Notes: generated from the sequence alone by a model not told the origin. Positions 9,543 through 19,131 are shown, counted from the first letter of the stretch. The stretch: DNA of 64,000 nt from Polyangium sp. 15x6 (GCF_029960785.1 NZ_JASBQE010000029.1:1-64000), one strand, 5' to 3'. A program made the numbers and translations.

Positions 9543-11048
9543 TCAGGCGCCGCGCCCGAAACGCAATCGTTCTCCGGGCCGAAGCCGCGCGAGCGTGCCG
9601 AGGGACGCGCGTCGCACGACGGCGAGGACCGGATACCCGCCCGTCGTCGGATGATCCGGCCCGAGCACGATGGGCGTGCCGTCCGTCGTGACCTGCACCG
9701 CGCCCCGTAACATCGGGACGGGCAGGGCGAGATCGGGCCGATCGCGCGGTATTTTCGCGCCTTCGAGCCTTTGCCCCACCCGATCGCCGAGGCGCGAGAC
9801 GGTGAACGTGGACGCGAGGAGCACATCGAGCGCGTCCGCGGGAAAACGGCCTCGATGCGGACCTTCGTCGATCACGATCGTCGCGATTTCGTTCTCTGCG
9901 GGCGGCGTGGAATGGCGCGAAGGCCGCGCGGCGGTGGATTCCAAATCGCCCACGGGCACGACGTCCCGCCGCCGGAGCGCGCGTCCCGCGGCGCCGCCGA
10001 GGCGCGCGACGAGCAAGGTCGCCCGCGCGCCGAGCGCCATGGGTACGTCCATCCCGCCGCGCGCCGCGAGATAACGCACGGCGCGGGGGCCCTCCTCCAC
10101 GCGGAACGAGTCTCCCTCCGCGAGACGAACGGGCGCCGCGCCGTCCACCGAAAGGATGACCTCTCCCCGGGCCCGCACCGAAAGCGCGCCGAGGGGCACC
10201 TCGATCGCCGCTGCACCGGGCGCATTGCCCACGGCCTCGTTCGCGGCCGCGTGCGTCTCCGGATCGAGCGGCCCCGACGGCGGGAGCCCCCGCGCGAGTT
10301 GCCCCGCGCGTCCTCCATCCTGCACCGTCGCGCACGCGGGTGCGGCCTCCACGACGAGGGCGCGGATGGATTGTTCATTTGGGACAATCTCCTTCCGCGC
10401 CGGCACCGGCTCCGCCTCGCTCACCGGCTCGAACCGCACCCGATCCCCCGGCGAAAACAGAATCGGCGAATCACGGCCTGGATCAAAGAGCGAGGCCCCG
10501 GGCGCGCGGCCGAGCAGATTCCATCCCCCGGGCGAATCGAAAGGATAGATCCCGGTGAACGTCCCCGCGATGCCCACGCTGCCCGCCGGCACGCGTGGGC
10601 GCGGCGAGCTCCGGCGCGGCAAAACCAGCCTGGGATCGATCGGCCCGCAATACCCGAATCCCGGCAAGAACCCGACGAGCTCGACCGTGACCTCACGCTC
10701 GGCGTGCAGGCGCACGACAGCCTCCGTCGATACACCGAGCGCACCCGCGATCGATTCCAGATCCGGCCCATCGTACACCACGGGGATCACGTGCGTTCGT
10801 CCGGACACATGTGCCCTCGCCGCGCCGGAAACCGCGGCCGTGATCGTCCGGACAACCTCGTCCGAGCACGCGACGTTCGCCACGACGACCACGCCGCCGC
10901 CGACCACCACGTCGCTCCCCGGAAAAACCTCGCGCAACGCAGCGGCCGCCGCATGCGTTCGCGCGGCCCGATCCGGCGCGCTCTCCACGCCGAGATCGAC
11001 GTACACCGCCGATTCCCCGTACGAAAGGACGCCCGCCCCGCCGCTCAC
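9543..11048 (-). CDS. pxpB-pxpC: fused 5-oxoprolinase subunits PxpB-PxpC
   Basis: The 501-residue protein joins the two domains that are usually separate subunits of the ATP-dependent 5-oxoprolinase. The PxpB part (about residues 5-210) includes GFLPGFGYCG and PRPRVPAGSVGI. The PxpC part (about 225-500) includes ATVQDGGRAGQ and HPTTGGYPVL. With PxpA the complex hydrolyses 5-oxoproline (pyroglutamate) to glutamate. The GTG start at 11048 overlaps the TGA stop of pxpA in a GTGA, indicating translational coupling. The long open frame upstream of 11048 is antisense-like sequence within pxpA and is not part of this protein. Confidence 0.92.
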   Translation of the reverse strand: MSGGAGVLSYGESAVYVDLGVESAPDRAARTHAAAAALREVFPGSDVVVGGGVVVVANVACSDEVVRTITAAVSGAARAHVSGRTHVIPVVYDGPDLESIAGALGVSTEAVVRLHAEREVTVELVGFLPGFGYCGPIDPRLVLPRRSSPRPRVPAGSVGIAGTFTGIYPFDSPGGWNLLGRAPGASLFDPGRDSPILFSPGDRVRFEPVSEAEPVPARKEIVPNEQSIRALVVEAAPACATVQDGGRAGQLARGLPPSGPLDPETHAAANEAVGNAPGAAAIEVPLGALSVRARGEVILSVDGAAPVRLAEGDSFRVEEGPRAVRYLAARGGMDVPMALGARATLLVARLGGAAGRALRRRDVVPVGDLESTAARPSRHSTPPAENEIATIVIDEGPHRGRFPADALDVLLASTFTVSRLGDRVGQRLEGAKIPRDRPDLALPVPMLRGAVQVTTDGTPIVLGPDHPTTGGYPVLAVVRRASLGTLARLRPGERLRFGRGA

Positions 11049-11755
11049 GCCCGCCCCCGCGTTTCCAGGAGCCCCGCCAATTCGAGCCCTCCCCGCACGG
11101 CCCGCGCAATCGTGAGCGCGCCGGGCGTATCCCCGTGCACGCAAAGCGTTTCGAACGTGCCCGCGGCCGCGAGGCGCAACGCCTGCGCCCGCGCCGACGC
11201 CGGATCCGTGATCAACGCGCCCGCCTGCGTGCGTGGCACGAGTTTTCCCTCGGGCCCGTACGCCCGATCGGCAAACCCCTCGCGCAGATACGCGCGCCCC
11301 TCCGCCGCCGCGAGGCGGGCGAGCGCGCCCTCGGGCGGACCCACGAGCGCCACCCGAGCCCCGAGCCCCGCGTCGATTCCCGAGGCGACCGCCGCCGCGA
11401 TCGCCGGATCCCGCGCCGCATCGTGATAAAGTGCGCCGTGCGGTTTCACGGCCTCGATCGCAATGCCCACCCGCCGCGCCACCCGGGCGAGCGCCTCGAC
11501 CTGCGACCGCACGGACGCCGCGAGCTCCGCGCTCGTCATCACCACGCTCGTCCGGCCAAACCCGGCCCGATCCGGGTAGGAGGGATGCGCGGCGAGCCGG
11601 GCGCCCGCGCGGCGCGCGAGCTCGCACGCACGTTCCATCGTGGCCTCGTCGCCCGCGTGCCCGCCGCACGCGACGTTGACCATCGTCGCGATCGAATAAA
11701 GCTCCTCGGGTTCGCCCGGTAGCTCGCCGAGGTCCACGTTCAGTGAGACGGCCAT
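11045..11755 (-). CDS. pxpA: 5-oxoprolinase subunit PxpA (LamB/YcsF family)
   Basis: This 236-residue LamB/YcsF-family protein has the usual N-terminus (SLNVDLGE), the metal-site region NVACGGHAGD, VKPHGALYH in the middle, and the conserved LCVHGDTPGA near the end. It is the third component of the 5-oxoprolinase that opens the pyroglutamate ring. It is the first gene of the coupled pair with the fused pxpB-pxpC, whose GTG overlaps its stop. The start at ATG 11755 fits the family N-terminus. It is slightly shorter than the usual 245-250 residues. Confidence 0.93.
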   Translation of the reverse strand: MAVSLNVDLGELPGEPEELYSIATMVNVACGGHAGDEATMERACELARRAGARLAAHPSYPDRAGFGRTSVVMTSAELAASVRSQVEALARVARRVGIAIEAVKPHGALYHDAARDPAIAAAVASGIDAGLGARVALVGPPEGALARLAAAEGRAYLREGFADRAYGPEGKLVPRTQAGALITDPASARAQALRLAAAGTFETLCVHGDTPGALTIARAVRGGLELAGLLETRGRA

Positions 11756-11775
11756 GATTCCCTCACCCTGCCATT

Positions 11776-12822
11776 CTAGGGATCCGAACGCACCACGGTC
11801 CACGTGAGCGCGTGCCAGAACGCGCCCGCCGCAATGCCCGGCTGCGCGCCCACCGCGACGAGCGTGAACGCCCGCCCGTCCTCGAAGTCCGCCTGCGTGA
11901 GCCCGCCCCGCGAAAGGGCCGCATCGAGCGGCGACGCCGAGGTCTTCACGATCTGCCCCGGCACGAACGTGAGGATCTCCGCTTGCGCGATCGATCCCCA
12001 TTCGAACCGCGCGAGCTGCCGGAACGGCGGAACGGGCCCGACCGCCCCCGCCGTGAGCGAGGGCGCGACCTGCTGCGGCATTCCTCCTTCGGTCCCGGGC
12101 ACGAGCCGCACGTCGACGGAAGGCATCGGCTGCGCCGCGTGCGCGGCCTGGAGCGAGAGTTTTCCCTCGGCCGTCACGCGCGACATGGCCGCGGCGAGCA
12201 GCCCCGGATTGGGCGTGTCCGCCGAATACGTCGGGCCACACGCCTCTTTTTCGAGCGGATCGGTATGACCGGGCCCGCCCACGCAGCCCGTCGGCACGAG
12301 CAAAAGGCTCCGCTTGGCGACGAACGCGGAGGCCGGAATCACCGCGACCGGCGCCACCACGACGCCCGCCGGCGCATTGCCCTCGGTGAGCGTGGCGCAT
12401 CCGAGATCCTTGGTTTTCGCGAGGTCGCCGGCGATGACGTGCAGATACACGTCCTCGTCCGCGGGCAAGAGGCTCGCCGGATCGACCCGCGAGGCCGCGG
12501 CGAATGCGAGCCCCGACGGATCGGCGGGATACGGCGCGGGATCACCGCCGTCGGGGTAGGGGACGAAGCAGAGCCGGATCGCCTCGTGATCGTTCACGCC
12601 ATTGACGATCGTGAGCACGGGCGGTCCGTCGGGCTCGGGCACGACCTCGCTTCCGCCCGCGCCGCCGCCGCCGGTGCCGCTCGACGACGAGGAGCTCGAA
12701 GAAGCGCTCGTCGACGGCTCTGGCGGCGCGTCCGTGCCTTCCGCGCAGCCGGAAGCGAGGCCAAACGCAAGGGGCGCAAGGGCGGCGAGGAGGAATGTCG
12801 TCGGGCGGAGGAGGGCGGTCAT
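11776..12822 (-). CDS. lipoprotein with Ser-rich tether, unknown function
   Basis: The 348-residue protein has a signal peptide ending GLASGC (lipidated Cys26), a Ser/Gly-rich linker at about 33-60 and a globular part of about 280 residues. It has few Cys. The globular domain resembles proteins with DUF4397-like beta repeats (VLTIVNGVNDHEAIRLCFVP and VYLHVIAGDL), but this is a tentative impression. It is encoded just upstream of pxpA on the same strand with 20 bases between, so it may lie on the same transcript, although the functions are not obviously related. Confidence 0.75.
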   Translation of the reverse strand: MTALLRPTTFLLAALAPLAFGLASGCAEGTDAPPEPSTSASSSSSSSSGTGGGGAGGSEVVPEPDGPPVLTIVNGVNDHEAIRLCFVPYPDGGDPAPYPADPSGLAFAAASRVDPASLLPADEDVYLHVIAGDLAKTKDLGCATLTEGNAPAGVVVAPVAVIPASAFVAKRSLLLVPTGCVGGPGHTDPLEKEACGPTYSADTPNPGLLAAAMSRVTAEGKLSLQAAHAAQPMPSVDVRLVPGTEGGMPQQVAPSLTAGAVGPVPPFRQLARFEWGSIAQAEILTFVPGQIVKTSASPLDAALSRGGLTQADFEDGRAFTLVAVGAQPGIAAGAFWHALTWTVVRSDP

Positions 12823-12850
12823 GCGCCGAGTTTAGCGCGCGCCGGGGGAT

Positions 12851-14887
12851 TCAGCGTCGGATCGAGTAGAGGAAGCTCGCCTTGGGCTGCCGGAGCCATC
12901 GATCGGTGATCGTCTTCTTCAGATCCGCGTACGCGCCGGGCGCGTCCACGTATTTCGCGACGAGCGCCTCGGCCCCGGGTTTGTCGCCGCTGCCCTTGAT
13001 CTTCGCCACGATCCCCATGAGCTTCTTGCTCGCCGCGGGGAACGCATCGAGCTTCACCGAGAAGCAGCCCGCATCCGTACCATTCTGCGCTTTTTCGTTC
13101 GCGTTCCAGACGAGCACGCCCTCGTCGAGCAGAAAGCCCACCTGGATCGCCGCGAGCTGGCTGTAGTTGAGCGGGTGCTTGGCTTCGTCGTACATCCCGC
13201 GCGAGATGTGGCCGAAGCCCCAGGCGATGTCTCGCACGTGCGCGAAGTTCGCCTTGGTCTTGTCGATCGTGCCCCGCTCGACGAGCCAATCCGTGAAATA
13301 GAGCGCAGCCGACTGGGCCTTGAGCTCCTCCAGCGTGCTCGCGAGCGGCCCGCCGAAGATCTCGCTGTCGATCTTGCCATTCACCGCGTACTGATGCGAA
13401 GGCCCGAGGTTGTGCGCCGCTTCGTGCAGGACCGTGCTCATGAGCTGCGGCCCCGGATCGTCCGTGTACGACGTCATGGTCTGCGCGCAGAACAAGGACG
13501 CGGCGAGCCCGTGCTGCGAGGCGATGCTGTCCGGGTCGGTATAAAAGTTCGTCATCGCGACCGTGCGGCCGCGCCCCTGGTTGCCCACGGGGCCGAAGTT
13601 CGGCAGGCTCTGGCCGATCGTCGCGCCAAACGCATCCCGCGAGTCGCCCGCGTTCAAGATGACCGTGATGAAATCGGGCAGCTTGAAGGAGACCTTCTGC
13701 GCTGCATACGGCGGCCCGGCGAGCGCCGCGAGCGCCTGCTCCATGTCCTGCTTCAGCGGATCGAGCTTCTCCTTCCATTCGATCGAGCCCTGGTCGATCC
13801 GCGCGAAGCTCACGTGAAAGCCCGCCTTCTCGCTGCACGGCTCGAAATACGTCTCGTCCGGGCCGATGCGTAGATACCATTTCGAGTTGAACGTGCTCAT
13901 CCGCGCCCACGCCTCGTCCGCCTCGAACCAGCTCCCGTCGCGGAACGCCTTCGCGGCGGCACGCAAATACGTCTGGAACGAGGCCTCGTCCGGATTCGTG
14001 ATCGCCTCGGCCGCCGCGTCGAGCTCGCGCGCCACGGCCTGCATGTCGTTCTCGTAGGCGCGGTGGTACGGCACGGCCTTGAGCGCGTCACCCTCGCCCG
14101 TCACCACGACGAACGGATCCATGAGCGCGCGGGCGTCCGGGCGCGCCGCGAGCACCTTGCAGAAATCGGGATTCGATTGCAGCTCCGCGGGATAGAGCCC
14201 CGACGGGACGCGCTTCTGCTCGCCCGGCGGCCGCGGGATCGCGTAGCAATTGACGTCGCCCTTCGTCGGCGGCGCCTCGCATTGCGGGCCCTGGTTCCGA
14301 TAGAAGAGCCGCCGGCTCGCCGGATCGTCCGCGGGGACCCTCGAGGCGAGCGAGAGCGTGCCGGTCTGCTTCTGGTAGATCTTCTCGACGAGCCGCGCCG
14401 CCGCGAGCACGTGATGCACGATCGCCCGATCCTCCTCGGTCGCGGCGCCCGCGTGAAAGTCCGAGGCCACGAGCGTCGGCCGGCCCGCGTCGAGCTCGCG
14501 CAGGACGGCCTTGCGGCGCTCGACCTCGCCGGGCGCGAGGCCCTGGAAGCTCGGGCCGTTCTTCACGAAGGACACGATCGAGGCGTACGCCTGGCCGAAC
14601 GTCGGGTTGAAGCCGCCGGCCGAGACCCAGTGGGTCTCCTCCGTCTGCGTCGGGCCCCAGAGCACCGCGAGCTCGTTCGGATCGAGGGTCTTGTCCTGAT
14701 CCGCGTCCGCGGTCCAGAAGAGCGGCAGATCGAGGGCGACCGCGGCGCGATTGAAGTCCGCGCGAGGTACCGCATCGAACGTGGCCTGCCAGACCCCGTC
14801 CGGCGAGACGGCCGGCGGCGCGCCGCCGCACGAGGCAGTGAGCGCGAGGACCAACGGAAACGCGAGGCGAGGCCAGGAAAAACGCAT
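12851..14887 (-). CDS. M49-like zinc metallopeptidase lipoprotein
   Basis: This 678-residue protein begins with a lipoprotein signal (ALTASC). Near residues 488-492 it has HEAAH, followed at about 518-528 by TLEELKAQSAAL. Dipeptidyl peptidase III (family M49) uses HExxGH and a downstream EECRAE/D motif, so HEAAH plus EELKAQ fits a divergent relative with His488 and His492 as metal ligands, Glu489 as catalyst and a Glu at 520 or 521 as third ligand. The one-residue-shorter HExxH spacing is unlike classical M49. The substrate is unknown; the location is probably the outer membrane or periplasm. The ATG at 14887 is preferred for the signal peptide. Confidence 0.7.
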   Translation of the reverse strand: MRFSWPRLAFPLVLALTASCGGAPPAVSPDGVWQATFDAVPRADFNRAAVALDLPLFWTADADQDKTLDPNELAVLWGPTQTEETHWVSAGGFNPTFGQAYASIVSFVKNGPSFQGLAPGEVERRKAVLRELDAGRPTLVASDFHAGAATEEDRAIVHHVLAAARLVEKIYQKQTGTLSLASRVPADDPASRRLFYRNQGPQCEAPPTKGDVNCYAIPRPPGEQKRVPSGLYPAELQSNPDFCKVLAARPDARALMDPFVVVTGEGDALKAVPYHRAYENDMQAVARELDAAAEAITNPDEASFQTYLRAAAKAFRDGSWFEADEAWARMSTFNSKWYLRIGPDETYFEPCSEKAGFHVSFARIDQGSIEWKEKLDPLKQDMEQALAALAGPPYAAQKVSFKLPDFITVILNAGDSRDAFGATIGQSLPNFGPVGNQGRGRTVAMTNFYTDPDSIASQHGLAASLFCAQTMTSYTDDPGPQLMSTVLHEAAHNLGPSHQYAVNGKIDSEIFGGPLASTLEELKAQSAALYFTDWLVERGTIDKTKANFAHVRDIAWGFGHISRGMYDEAKHPLNYSQLAAIQVGFLLDEGVLVWNANEKAQNGTDAGCFSVKLDAFPAASKKLMGIVAKIKGSGDKPGAEALVAKYVDAPGAYADLKKTITDRWLRQPKASFLYSIRR

Positions 14888-14934
14888 GCGCCCTTCTATC
14901 ACGAGAGGCCCGGAAGTAGGCTTCCCAAAGCCCC

Positions 14935-16116
14935 GTGACCGCACGCGATTCGAAGACGCTCCGCCTCACCCGCTCCGCCGCCGCCTCCGTTCGCCGAGGT
15001 CATCCCTGGGTGTACCGCGAAGGCCTCGCACGGCCGCCCAAGCTCGACTCGGGCACGCCCGTCGCCCTCGCGAGCGAGGAGGGCCAGCCGCTCGGCGTGG
15101 GCCTCTGGGACGCGGAATCCCCCATCGCAGTGCGCGTCTTCGGCCAGAGCGGGCGCCTCGACGAGCGCGCGCTCGTCGAGCGGATCGAGCGCGCGTTCGC
15201 CCGTCGCGAGGCGTTCGTCGGGCCCGACACCGACGCCTACCGACTCTGCAACGGCGAGGGCGACCACGTGCCCGGCCTCGTGATCGACAGGTACGCGCAC
15301 GTCGCGATCGTCCGCCTCGACGGCGATCACCTCGATCCGTGGATCGACAAACTCGCGCCGAAGCTCGCGCGCTCGCTCGCCGCACGCGGCGTCCGCAGCG
15401 TCGCGCTCCGCCGCGCCCGCGACGAGGCCGGCGATCGTCGTATCCGCCCGCTCGCCGGCGACGAGCCCGAGGACCGCGTGATCGTCCGCGAGAACGGCAT
15501 GGCGATGGAGGTCGACCTCGCGCACGGGCAGAAGACGGGCGCGTTCCTCGATCAGCGCGACAACCGCGCCCGCGTCCGCGCGTTCGGCGCCCGCCGCGCC
15601 CGCGCGCTGAACCTCTACAGCTACGCAGGCGGCTTCTCGGTCGCGGCCGCGCTCGGCGGCGCCGCGCACGTGACCTCGGTCGACGTGGCGGCCGCCGCGC
15701 ACGCGACCGCGCAACGCTCGTTCCGCGCGAACGGGCTCGACCCGGCGAAGCACGCGTTCGTCACGGCCGACGCCTTCGCCTTCCTCGAAGCCGCGGCGCG
15801 TCGTGGTGAGAAGTTCGACCTCATCGTCTCGGATCCACCGAGCTTCGCGCCGAACGAGCGAACGAAGCCGCGCGCGCTCGCCGCGTACCGCAAGCTCCAC
15901 GGCGCGCTCGCCAAGGTCTTGGCGCCGGGCGGGCTGCTCTGCGCGGCGTCTTGTTCGAGCCACGTCTCGGCCGAGGAGTTCCTCGGGACACTCGACGACG
16001 CCGCGCTCGGGCGGGACGACCTCTCGCTCGTGGCCATGCACGGCCAGCCGCCCGATCATCCCACGCTGCCCGCGTGGTTCGAGGGCCGGTACCTGAAGTT
16101 CGCGGTCCTCGCCTGA
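14935..16116 (+). CDS. RlmI-like class I rRNA methyltransferase
   Basis: The 393-residue enzyme matches the RlmI/RlmK layout. An N-terminal PUA-like domain (SVRRGHPWVY) is followed by an EEHEE-type linker domain and a C-terminal Rossmann methyltransferase with NLYSYAGGFSVAAALGG for SAM binding, IVSDPPSF as the catalytic motif IV and CSSH near the end. Members methylate cytosine C5 in 23S rRNA; the exact target position here is not known. The GTG at 14935 starts the PUA-like domain. The divergent metallopeptidase gene is 47 bases away, so the promoters must overlap. Confidence 0.88.
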   Translation: MTARDSKTLRLTRSAAASVRRGHPWVYREGLARPPKLDSGTPVALASEEGQPLGVGLWDAESPIAVRVFGQSGRLDERALVERIERAFARREAFVGPDTDAYRLCNGEGDHVPGLVIDRYAHVAIVRLDGDHLDPWIDKLAPKLARSLAARGVRSVALRRARDEAGDRRIRPLAGDEPEDRVIVRENGMAMEVDLAHGQKTGAFLDQRDNRARVRAFGARRARALNLYSYAGGFSVAAALGGAAHVTSVDVAAAAHATAQRSFRANGLDPAKHAFVTADAFAFLEAAARRGEKFDLIVSDPPSFAPNERTKPRALAAYRKLHGALAKVLAPGGLLCAASCSSHVSAEEFLGTLDDAALGRDDLSLVAMHGQPPDHPTLPAWFEGRYLKFAVLA

Positions 16117-16118
16117 CG

Positions 16119-16151
16119 GTTCGTCGAGGCGAACCCGTTGGACGTCCAACG
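16119..16151. terminator. two hairpins between convergent genes
   Basis: GTTCG (16119-16123) pairs with CGAAC (16130-16134). Directly after it lies a perfect 16-base palindrome, CGTTGGACGTCCAACG (16136-16151). Both lie in the 49-base gap between the methyltransferase stop and the stop of the converging kinase gene. Position and symmetry suggest a bidirectional terminator; no T tract is present. Confidence 0.5.
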
Positions 16152-16165
16152 ATCAGGCGCGCCGA

Positions 16166-17809
16166 TCAGAAGCCGGGATCACGCACCTTGGGCAGGTTGT
16201 CCGGGCTGCCCGATTTCGTCGTGCCGGTGCTCTTCGTGCTCGGCGCCTTCGTGGTGGTGGGCGTCGTCGTGGCCTTCGTCCCCGCGCCGTGGTTAGGCGC
16301 CCCGGGCTGCGTCGCGGCGCTCGTCGCGGGCGCGGCGCTCGCGACGGGCGGGGGGAGGGTGGTCGGCGTGGGCGCGGGCGTGGGCGCCGCGGGCGCCTGC
16401 GTGGCGGCGGGCTGCGTCGCGGCCTCCGGCAGCGTCGAGTTTTGCGAGAACGCGATGACCGCGCCGCCGATCGCGAGCGCGCCGATCGCGCCGAACACCA
16501 CGGCGAGCTTCTTCTTTCCGCCTCCCGTGAAGGCCGCGGCGTCGACGTCGGCGACGATCGCGGCGGTCGTCGGCGACGAGGGCGCGCCTTGCGTCGCGGT
16601 GAGCGCGCCCGGCATCAGGCTCGCGCGGCCGTGCGCGATCGTGGCGATGTCGGTCATCGTTCCGGGCGGCGGGATCGACTGCAGCCCCGGCGGGATCGTG
16701 GGCATGCGATTGCCGAGCAGGCCCGGCGGGATCGTCCCGCCGTTCGCCCGCGCCTGCGCGAGGAGCGCGGCGCGCTGCGCCTTGAGCTGCTCGCGTTGCT
16801 CGGCGCGCTCGTCGGCGACCTTGAGGCCCTCGCGGATCGCCGTGCGGCGCTTCTCGGCGCGCTCGCCGAGCATGCCCTTCACGAACGCGACCACGTCCTC
16901 GTCGGGCTGCCCCGCGAGCTTGAGCTCCGTGATCCCGCGATCGATCGCGCGCGCGAACTCCGCCATCGTCGGGTAACGCTTGTCGGCGTCCTTCTCGAGC
17001 GCCTTCATGACGATGTCGTTCAGGAGCTGCGGACAGTTCGGCATCTCCGAGATCAGCGAGGGCGCCGGCTCTTTGTCGCAGATCCGGCGCAGCGTGATCA
17101 TGTCGTTGTCCCCGCGGAACGGGTGCTTCGAGGCGAGGAGCTGGTAGAGCACGATGCCGAGCGCGAAGATGTCCGTGCGGCGATCCACGGCCTTGCCGAG
17201 CGCCTGCTCGGGCGACATGAACGGCACCTTGCCCTTGAGCTGCCCGTCCTTCGTCGCGCCCGTGTCCGAGACGGCCGTGGCCTTGGCGACGCCGAAGTCC
17301 ACGATCTTCACGACGCCGTCGTACGTGACGAGGATGTTCTGCGGCGAGACGTCGCGATGCACGAGCCCGACGAGCGTGCCGAGCTCATCCTGCAGCTCGT
17401 GCGCGGCGTGGAGCCCGAGCGCCGCGTTGAGGCAGATGCGGAGCGCGATGAGCATCGGCACGCCGCCCTTCTGCCGCGACGCGCGCGCGAGCTGACTGAG
17501 CGGCTCGCCGTCGATCCACTCCATCACGATGTAGATCAGCCCGTCCTGCTCGCCGAGATCGAGGATCTCGCAGACGTGCGGATGCCGGATGCGCGAGGCG
17601 AGGCCCGCCTCCGCGAGGAACATCTCCTCGAACTGCGGATCCTGCGACAGCTCGGGCAACATCGTCTTGACCGCGACGATTTTCTGAAAGCCGCGCGTGC
17701 CCTTCATGCGCGCGGCCCACACGACGGCCATGCCGCCCTGCGCGATCGGTACGAGCAATTCGTACCGCCCCAGCGTGTGTCCCGCCCCCACGTCCCCGAG
17801 CGAGCTCAT
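16166..17809 (-). CDS. membrane Ser/Thr protein kinase
   Basis: This 547-residue protein has a complete kinase domain at about residues 15-285: glycine loop PIAQGGMAVV, Lys48 in VAVKTM, HRDVSPQN, VDFGVAK and SPEQ. Several Pro-rich and Gln-rich stretches follow. One transmembrane helix lies at about 450-470 (KKLAVVFGAIGALAIGGAV), with a Thr/Pro/Ala-rich outer tail. The HRDVSPQN form of the catalytic loop is typical of myxobacterial kinases. A GGGGGGA ribosome-binding site precedes the ATG at 17809. The signal and substrates are unknown. Confidence 0.92.
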   Translation of the reverse strand: MSSLGDVGAGHTLGRYELLVPIAQGGMAVVWAARMKGTRGFQKIVAVKTMLPELSQDPQFEEMFLAEAGLASRIRHPHVCEILDLGEQDGLIYIVMEWIDGEPLSQLARASRQKGGVPMLIALRICLNAALGLHAAHELQDELGTLVGLVHRDVSPQNILVTYDGVVKIVDFGVAKATAVSDTGATKDGQLKGKVPFMSPEQALGKAVDRRTDIFALGIVLYQLLASKHPFRGDNDMITLRRICDKEPAPSLISEMPNCPQLLNDIVMKALEKDADKRYPTMAEFARAIDRGITELKLAGQPDEDVVAFVKGMLGERAEKRRTAIREGLKVADERAEQREQLKAQRAALLAQARANGGTIPPGLLGNRMPTIPPGLQSIPPPGTMTDIATIAHGRASLMPGALTATQGAPSSPTTAAIVADVDAAAFTGGGKKKLAVVFGAIGALAIGGAVIAFSQNSTLPEAATQPAATQAPAAPTPAPTPTTLPPPVASAAPATSAATQPGAPNHGAGTKATTTPTTTKAPSTKSTGTTKSGSPDNLPKVRDPGF

Positions 17810-17940
17810 GCGTCCCCCCTCAAACCCCCGCACGCGCACAAAACGAGGCCGCCCGAGCACCTCGCCCGGTCTCGCAGCTCGTACCTCGCCGGACCCTGCA
17901 CGGTTTTCGTCCGTCAGGATCGCAGAAGGACGGCCGCGCC

Positions 17941-19131
17941 TCAAGAAGATCGCAACGAGCCGTCCCTGTCGAACTTCTGCATGCAGCTCAGCAAAAACCG
18001 CACGATCGCCTCCGCCTTCGGCACGAGCGTGGCCACCTCGATCTGCTCGTCGTGCGTGTGAAAGCCCGATCCGCGCGGCCCGAGTCCGTCAATCGAGGGG
18101 ATGCCGAGCGCCGCCGTCGTCGCCGCATCCGAGCCTCCACCCACGAGCGGCGCCTCGCCGTCTCCGAGCCCCGCGGCCCGCGCGCACGCGGCGTACGTCT
18201 CGTAGAGCGCCGCGGACGCCGCGGTGCGCTCGAGCGATGATCGCGCGATGCCGCCCGTCACCGTGACCGTCGTCCCCGACACGGCCGCTTCTTTCGCGGC
18301 CTCGGCGAGCGCCACGAGGAGCGCGTCTCCGTCGGCGCGCCGCTCGTAGCGGAAATCGAGCTCGGCCTCGGCCCGAGCGGGCACCGTGTTCTTCGAGTGT
18401 CCGCCGCGGATCGTCCCCACGTTCACGGTCACGCCGCGCGTGTAGTCCGTGAGCTTTTGCGCGTGATCGATGAACCGCGCGAGCGCCCAGATCGCGTTCG
18501 CGCCGTCTGCATGCGCGTTGCCCGCGTGCGCCGCTTTGCCCGTCGCGACGATATGCGCGCTGCCCGTGCCCTTGCGCGACGTGATCACGAGATCCTTCGC
18601 GCGCCCGGCTTCGAACACGAGCGCCGCGCGCGCGCCCGCGACCTCCTCGGCGATCACACGTTGCCCCTCGGGCGAACCGACCTCTTCGTCCGACACGATC
18701 ACCACGCGGATCGGCACGCGCGCGAGCAGCCCCACGTGCGCGAGCGCGCGCAGCGCTTCGAGCACCACGACGAGCCCGCCCTTCATGTCGAGGACCCCGG
18801 GGCCCCGCGCGATCGGCCCCTCGCGCCGGAACCCCTCGAAGGTCCCGGGCGGAAACACCGTATCGAGGTGCCCCACGATCGCCACGCACCCCGCGGCCGA
18901 CGCTTCCGCTGCCTCCGTCCTCGCGACCCAGTGCGGAGCGTACCTTGCGCTCGCGTGGGACCGCACCGAGCTCACGCCTTCGATCCCGCGCAGCTCTGCC
19001 GCGAGCATCTCGCCCACGCGTGTCCCGCCCGGCACGTTGTCCGTGAACGAATTCACCCCGACGAGCGCTTCGAGCAGCACGAGCGCCGCTTCTTCCCGCA
19101 CGCGGAGGTGCGCTTTCGCCGCCTCGATCAT
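17941..19131 (-). CDS. M20-family metallopeptidase
   Basis: The 396-residue protein is a carboxypeptidase G2/ArgE-type M20 enzyme. It shows the metal ligand sites GHLDTVF, GVLDMKGG, SDEEVGS (catalytic Glu) and GGGSDAA, plus HTHDE near the C-terminus. The insertion between halves (about residues 185-295) is the usual dimerisation domain. Enzymes of this group hydrolyse N-acyl amino acids or short peptides using two zinc ions. There is no signal peptide, so it is cytosolic. The ATG at 19131 is chosen; the frame is open upstream but that sequence is not family-like. Confidence 0.9.
   Translation of the reverse strand: MIEAAKAHLRVREEAALVLLEALVGVNSFTDNVPGGTRVGEMLAAELRGIEGVSSVRSHASARYAPHWVARTEAAEASAAGCVAIVGHLDTVFPPGTFEGFRREGPIARGPGVLDMKGGLVVVLEALRALAHVGLLARVPIRVVIVSDEEVGSPEGQRVIAEEVAGARAALVFEAGRAKDLVITSRKGTGSAHIVATGKAAHAGNAHADGANAIWALARFIDHAQKLTDYTRGVTVNVGTIRGGHSKNTVPARAEAELDFRYERRADGDALLVALAEAAKEAAVSGTTVTVTGGIARSSLERTAASAALYETYAACARAAGLGDGEAPLVGGGSDAATTAALGIPSIDGLGPRGSGFHTHDEQIEVATLVPKAEAIVRFLLSCMQKFDRDGSLRSS

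Noticed and set aside
11049-11669. N-terminal extension of the PxpB-PxpC protein
   Set aside because: The upstream frame overlaps pxpA and does not resemble PxpB. The GTGA overlap and the domain start at 11048 fit better.
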